Source: Cognatundibacterium squillarum
GTDB lineage: Bacteria; Pseudomonadota; Gammaproteobacteria; Burkholderiales; Burkholderiaceae_D
Length of the DNA stretch: 64,000 bases
Direction: 5' to 3'
Assembly (NCBI RefSeq): GCF_014652435.1
Contig: NZ_BMYU01000001.1
Span: 930,001 to 994,000, forward strand
Shown: piece after piece, positions 60,795 to 64,000 of the stretch
Position numbering within the stretch: position 1 is the first letter of the stretch
Layout: each line of letters opens with the position of its first letter
Position numbers and translations under genes: made by a program
Notes under the pieces: model-generated
What the model was told of the DNA's origin: nothing
Seen by the model: the letters and a program-made list of their open reading frames with translations, nothing else
Databases searched by the model: none

Positions 60795-62517
60795 AAATGC
60801 CCTGAATACCCACCAGCGATTGCAGTTTTTGTCCGCCAGCCAGTGCCACCAGTGCATCCAGTTCTGCCTGTGGCCGCGGACGCATCACCCAGGGTTTGCC
60901 CTGATGATTGGTCAGCGTGTGTGCAATCATATCCAGTTGCGGATGCCACGGCTGTCCGGTGTAAATCAGTTTCGCACCGGGCAGCATCTGACGGCGTACA
61001 CCTTGCAAAGCCGTGTTGAGCAGATTGTTATCTGAAAACAATTCAAACAAACCGGAAATCACAACGATATGAAAACGCGTTTCGTCCTGATAACTGTCAG
61101 CACTGAATGCATCGCAACGACGGCAGCGTACCTGTTCTGCCAAGCCCAGCTGTTTTGCCAGCGCAGATGCTGCATCCAGATTAGATTGCACATAATCGCG
61201 CAGTTCAATTTCAAACTGCCGGTTACCAAAGCGCTTTACCGTTTCCAGTAAATACCGTCCGCCACCGGTGGCCAGATCCAGTATCCGTATTGTCTGGCCT
61301 TCAGGTACCGCGGCAATCGCCAGCGACAGCATTTTTTCCAGATGCTGTTTGCGCTCACGAATTCCACGCCAGCCGATCGCATCCAGATAACCTCTGTCGA
61401 TCAGCGCACCAATGCCCAGCTTACCGGATGCACGGTTGCGGTACACATAATCCAGTGAAGCACCGGAATCAAAACCGGTTTGCATTCCCAGCGTAATACC
61501 CTCGCTCAGCCAGCCCAGATGCCGCATCATCAGACGCTGTACGCCAAATGCGACACGGTTTGCGATACCTGGCGCAGGTAAGTCTTGTAACTGCAATTCA
61601 CGCTGCGCAGATGCGGACTGGATCACACGCTGCTTCAGCTCCGGCATCGCCAGCGCATAGCATTCCTGTATAAATTTGCGTATTTCAGAAAACGCGACGC
61701 TGGTATCTTTCTCATACAACAAAGCATGATGCGCTTCCGGCAAATACACCCAGCGTTTCAATGCAGAACTGAGCCTGTCGTAAAACGCTTGTTGAGCCGC
61801 GGTTTTGACCACATAGTCCTTCCCCGCCACCAGCATCAGCACCGGCAAATCAATCGCTGCAGCATCCGCCACCACGCGTTGCGCAGTATCTGCCAGATCG
61901 ATCAAAACACGCGCGGAGATATTCTTTGTAACCAGCGGATCGGTTTCATATGATTTTGCTTCCGCCTCACAATGCGTCAGCATACCGGCACGGACATAAC
62001 TGGTCACATTCAGTTCCGGCTGCAGGCGCAAACCCAGTCGCAATGCGGGCTTTGCCAGCGGAACATACAAATTGATATCAAAAGCACTGGCCGCCATCAC
62101 CAGCCCGCGCACGCACGGTGCGTAATCGTGTATCCATGTTGACGCAATCACCGCGCCGACACTGTTTGCAATAATCAGAATCTGTTCCTGCTGACAGCCG
62201 TGCACGCTTTGCAGATGCTGAATGAAAGCTTCGAAATCTTTCACCAGACACATAAAATCCGGCGCATCGCCGCGCTTGCCGTGCGAGTAACCGTGTCCGC
62301 GTGCATCCCATGCATACGCACTGCAATCTTGCGGAACCAGCGCATCCACCAGTTGCTGTACCCGTCCTGAATGTTCATGCCCTCGATGCAGCAATACAAT
62401 CACACGACCCGAATCACTGACACCCGGCTGCACCGGCCAGTGCCGGTAGAACAATCGTGCACCGTCGTGTGAAAAAAAACCGTTCTCTTGCGCTGCCCTG
62501 CTCACTGCCTGACTCAT
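60760..62517 (-). CDS. bifunctional alpha/beta-hydrolase plus SAM methyltransferase protein (YnbC-like)
   Basis: 585 residues from ATG 62517 (MSQAVSRAAQENGFF), which has GTGGAGA upstream. Residues about 15-300 are a serine hydrolase of the monoglyceride-lipase type: VIVLLHRGHEHSG, AYAWDARGHGYSHGKRG, nucleophile elbow IIANSVGAVIAS (Ser119, with Ala instead of the first Gly), VAGKDYVV and LPEAHHALLYEKD (His). Residues about 380-580 are a class I methyltransferase: IRILDLATGGGRYLL, EIELRDYV and VVISGLFELFSDNN. The same fusion is known for E. coli YnbC. A role in modifying a membrane lipid head group is inferred. Confidence 0.83.
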   Translation of the reverse strand: MSQAVSRAAQENGFFSHDGARLFYRHWPVQPGVSDSGRVIVLLHRGHEHSGRVQQLVDALVPQDCSAYAWDARGHGYSHGKRGDAPDFMCLVKDFEAFIQHLQSVHGCQQEQILIIANSVGAVIASTWIHDYAPCVRGLVMAASAFDINLYVPLAKPALRLGLRLQPELNVTSYVRAGMLTHCEAEAKSYETDPLVTKNISARVLIDLADTAQRVVADAAAIDLPVLMLVAGKDYVVKTAAQQAFYDRLSSALKRWVYLPEAHHALLYEKDTSVAFSEIRKFIQECYALAMPELKQRVIQSASAQRELQLQDLPAPGIANRVAFGVQRLMMRHLGWLSEGITLGMQTGFDSGASLDYVYRNRASGKLGIGALIDRGYLDAIGWRGIRERKQHLEKMLSLAIAAVPEGQTIRILDLATGGGRYLLETVKRFGNRQFEIELRDYVQSNLDAASALAKQLGLAEQVRCRRCDAFSADSYQDETRFHIVVISGLFELFSDNNLLNTALQGVRRQMLPGAKLIYTGQPWHPQLDMIAHTLTNHQGKPWVMRPRPQAELDALVALAGGQKLQSLVGIQGIFSVSLAEFAAP

Positions 62518-62549
62518 CTGTCTCCACTCTCTGAAGCCTGCGGCTCCGG

Positions 62550-63470
62550 TTATCGGGTCTGCCAAATCATGAGAAAAAACGTCATGGCGGGCGCAGTCAG
62601 CATCAGGCTGTCCGCACGATCCAGAATACCGCCATGACCGGGTATTAAATCTGAAAAATCTTTAATCTGTAAGCGGCGCTTGATCGCAGAAAACCACAGA
62701 TCCCCCGCCAGTCCGCACACTGACAACGCCGCACCAAGTGCTGCGAGTACCGGTACCGGTGCCAGTTGCAGATAAGTGCCGACTGCCATTGCCAGCAAAG
62801 TGCTGACGGCAACGCCCCCAACCACACCTTGTAAAGTTTTATTCGGACTGATACTGGCGGCGATCTTTTGCTTTCCGAACCGGCTGCCGCTGATAAACTG
62901 CGCAACATCGTTAAAGCATGTCATAACCAGCAGGAAAAACATCCAGCGCATGTGTTGCTCAGGTGCTTGTGCAATCATGCCGATCAGCAACCCGAAAAAA
63001 CCTAAGCCACAACAGGCGCTGGCCCATGCCAGCCACAAATACAGATTTTGCACTTGCCTGTGTTCTCGCCTGAAGCCACCGGTCAGCACACAGGGTAAGG
63101 TCAGTAACAAAACGGATTGCATCAATGGTGACAATGCTTCGCCTGAGAAAACAATCAGCACCGAGATCGCAGCAAACCCTGCTGCCACCGCGCAAAATGT
63201 ACGCGGACGGAGGCTCAGACGGAACAAGTCACGGAATGCCAGTAAAGCGATCAGTGCGGTAAATACTATTAAGCCGGATACCTGAAACAGCAAAGCGAGA
63301 TGGATAACCGGCAGCATTAACCACCAGGCATACACCCGTGGCGCCAGACTTTTGCGACGTCCCTTACGTGTCAGCAGCGCGGTAAGCACACTTGCGACCA
63401 GTAAAAACAAATAAATTCCCTGCATCCCACCGGAAAAAAGCGCTGACTGCCAGGTGTCGAATGTTGTCAT
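62550..63470 (-). CDS. phosphatidate cytidylyltransferase family protein (CdsA-like, YnbB-like)
   Basis: 306 residues with eight or so TM helices. The CdsA signature near the C-terminus is complete: SAIKRRLQIKDFSDLIPGHGGILDRADS, with the metal-binding Asp residues. The rest (FVASVLTALLTRKG, MFFLLVMTCFNDVAQFISGSRFGKQKIAASISPNKTLQGVVGG) matches CdsA. It makes CDP-diacylglycerol from phosphatidate and CTP. Located 32 bases upstream of the YnbC-like gene on the same strand, it is probably the accessory rather than the housekeeping CdsA. Confidence 0.9.
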   Translation of the reverse strand: MTTFDTWQSALFSGGMQGIYLFLLVASVLTALLTRKGRRKSLAPRVYAWWLMLPVIHLALLFQVSGLIVFTALIALLAFRDLFRLSLRPRTFCAVAAGFAAISVLIVFSGEALSPLMQSVLLLTLPCVLTGGFRREHRQVQNLYLWLAWASACCGLGFFGLLIGMIAQAPEQHMRWMFFLLVMTCFNDVAQFISGSRFGKQKIAASISPNKTLQGVVGGVAVSTLLAMAVGTYLQLAPVPVLAALGAALSVCGLAGDLWFSAIKRRLQIKDFSDLIPGHGGILDRADSLMLTAPAMTFFLMIWQTR

Positions 63471-63559
63471 GCTGAGCGTGCCGAGAAAGCTGAATATATT
63501 GAAGCTTGCGTCATCTTGTATTGAAAACAGCAGAGAGCCGGGAATTTTTGTTAATCAGC

Positions 63560-63645
63560 ATGCGGCAGAAATCCGCATCTGCCATTTCACAACCCCCGGA
63601 CTTTTCGCCGGCGAGCGCCAGATCGCTGTGCAAATTTCCGCATTA
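63560..63645 (+). repeat. dispersed intergenic repeat, copy 8 (diverged)
   Basis: ATGCGGCAGAAATCCGCATCTGCCATTTCAC, then CGGACTTTTCGCCGGCGAG and GCCAGATCGCTGTGCAAATTTCCGCATT. Core changed at a few bases; lacks the G/T-rich tail. Confidence 0.75.
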
Positions 63646-63804
63646 CATATACTTTAATGTCTGACGGATGCCTGCAATACTTTCTGTCAGGCCGGCGCCA
63701 GGAACAAATATCGATGATAGCATTTTCATCATGCTTTACTGTAGCGAACCGATGAGCGCTGAATACCGTTTCCGCCTTTTTGTCAGCTGTATCATTCCCA
63801 TGAT

Positions 63805-64000
63805 TCAGCAGGCCGAACCGGCGTCATCGGAACAAGTGATTACCGAAGCGGGAAAGATCTGTGCAAACTGCTGACGAACGGATTCGTCGGCAGAGCTGAC
63901 TTGCAGAGCCAGCGTGCTCAGCTCCAGCGGCGTCGCACACAATCGCCACAATTTTGCACATTCTTTCAGTTCCCGTTGACGTATATTCCGTAGCAGCAAT
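63805..64000 (-). CDS. C-terminal fragment of an unknown gene, cut by the window edge
   Basis: An open minus-strand frame runs from the window edge to a stop at 63805 (65 codons), with protein-like composition (RQRELKECAKLWRLCATPLELSTLALQVSSADESVRQQFAQIF). No ATG is visible, so the start lies outside the window if it is real. No family recognised. Confidence 0.35.
   Translation of the reverse strand, partial: LLLRNIRQRELKECAKLWRLCATPLELSTLALQVSSADESVRQQFAQIFPASVITCSDDAGSAC

Noticed and set aside
63668..63874. 68-codon plus-strand frame near the window end
   Set aside because: No ribosome binding site, no family and overlaps a more protein-like minus-strand frame.

Overview
The window looks like chromosomal DNA of a betaproteobacterium of the order Burkholderiales, most likely Oxalobacteraceae or a close relative (roughly Undibacterium/Herminiimonas-like). 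This placement is inference from gene content and from the mid-50s-or-lower GC impression; no marker such as 16S rRNA is present. Supporting features are the rpsU-yqeY-dnaG-rpoD block with a long Lys/Ala-rich RpoD N-terminus, 6S RNA next to zapA, a phasin with a Lys/Ala/Pro tail, type-2 PyrF, L31 type B, and a LiaF-like/LytS/LytR cluster. There is no phage, plasmid, CRISPR array, integrase or transposase; most of the window is ordinary core genome with accessory stretches.

Layout. 1-9.8 kb: a truncated lipoprotein gene, three anchorless TonB-C-like periplasmic proteins, PepD dipeptidase, a c-type cytochrome, a small outer-membrane barrel, an Hpt plus pseudo-receiver protein, an MFS transporter, a PilZ protein, a STAS-like protein and a MazG-like pyrophosphohydrolase. 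10-16 kb: phasin, a spermidine-synthase-like protein, two LiaF-like membrane proteins followed by a LytS-type kinase and LytTR regulator. 16-20.6 kb: pyrF and the organic-peroxide pair ohrR/ohr, which are separated by a TonB-dependent receptor gene bracketed by two near-identical direct repeats. 20.8-30 kb: rhlE-type helicase, a CAU tRNA, rpoD, dnaG, yqeY, rpsU and a flavoprotein. 30-37.5 kb: a second TonB-dependent receptor under a perfect LacI-type palindrome, ybiB, an EVE protein, 6S RNA, zapA, a hendecad-repeat coiled-coil protein, trxA and rho. 37.8-44.4 kb: tandem paralogous membrane proteins, an AlkD-like gene, and an apparent two-gene operon of a secreted Gln-rich protein and a MORN/TPR protein. 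44.5-51.6 kb: a complete RND efflux operon with a divergent TetR-family repressor and an AcrR-like operator. 51.8-57.9 kb: TRIC-family channel, rpmE2, a GT39 glycosyltransferase overlapping a MATE transporter, tRNA-Leu and an AT-rich orphan. 58-63.5 kb: an SDR and a ynbABCD-like lipid-modification cluster.

The most unusual structure is a family of eight dispersed intergenic repeats of about 90-110 bp, spread over the whole window on both strands and sharing a core GGACTTTCTGCCGACGAC. Each contains one word (GCAGAAnTCCGC) up to three times, with the middle copy inverted. Two copies, differing at one base in 89, flank the receptor gene inserted between ohrR and ohr. Other points of note are the anchorless TonB-C modules with paired cysteines, the secreted Gln-rich/MORN pair, and the ynb-like cluster with a non-canonical CDP-alcohol phosphotransferase motif.
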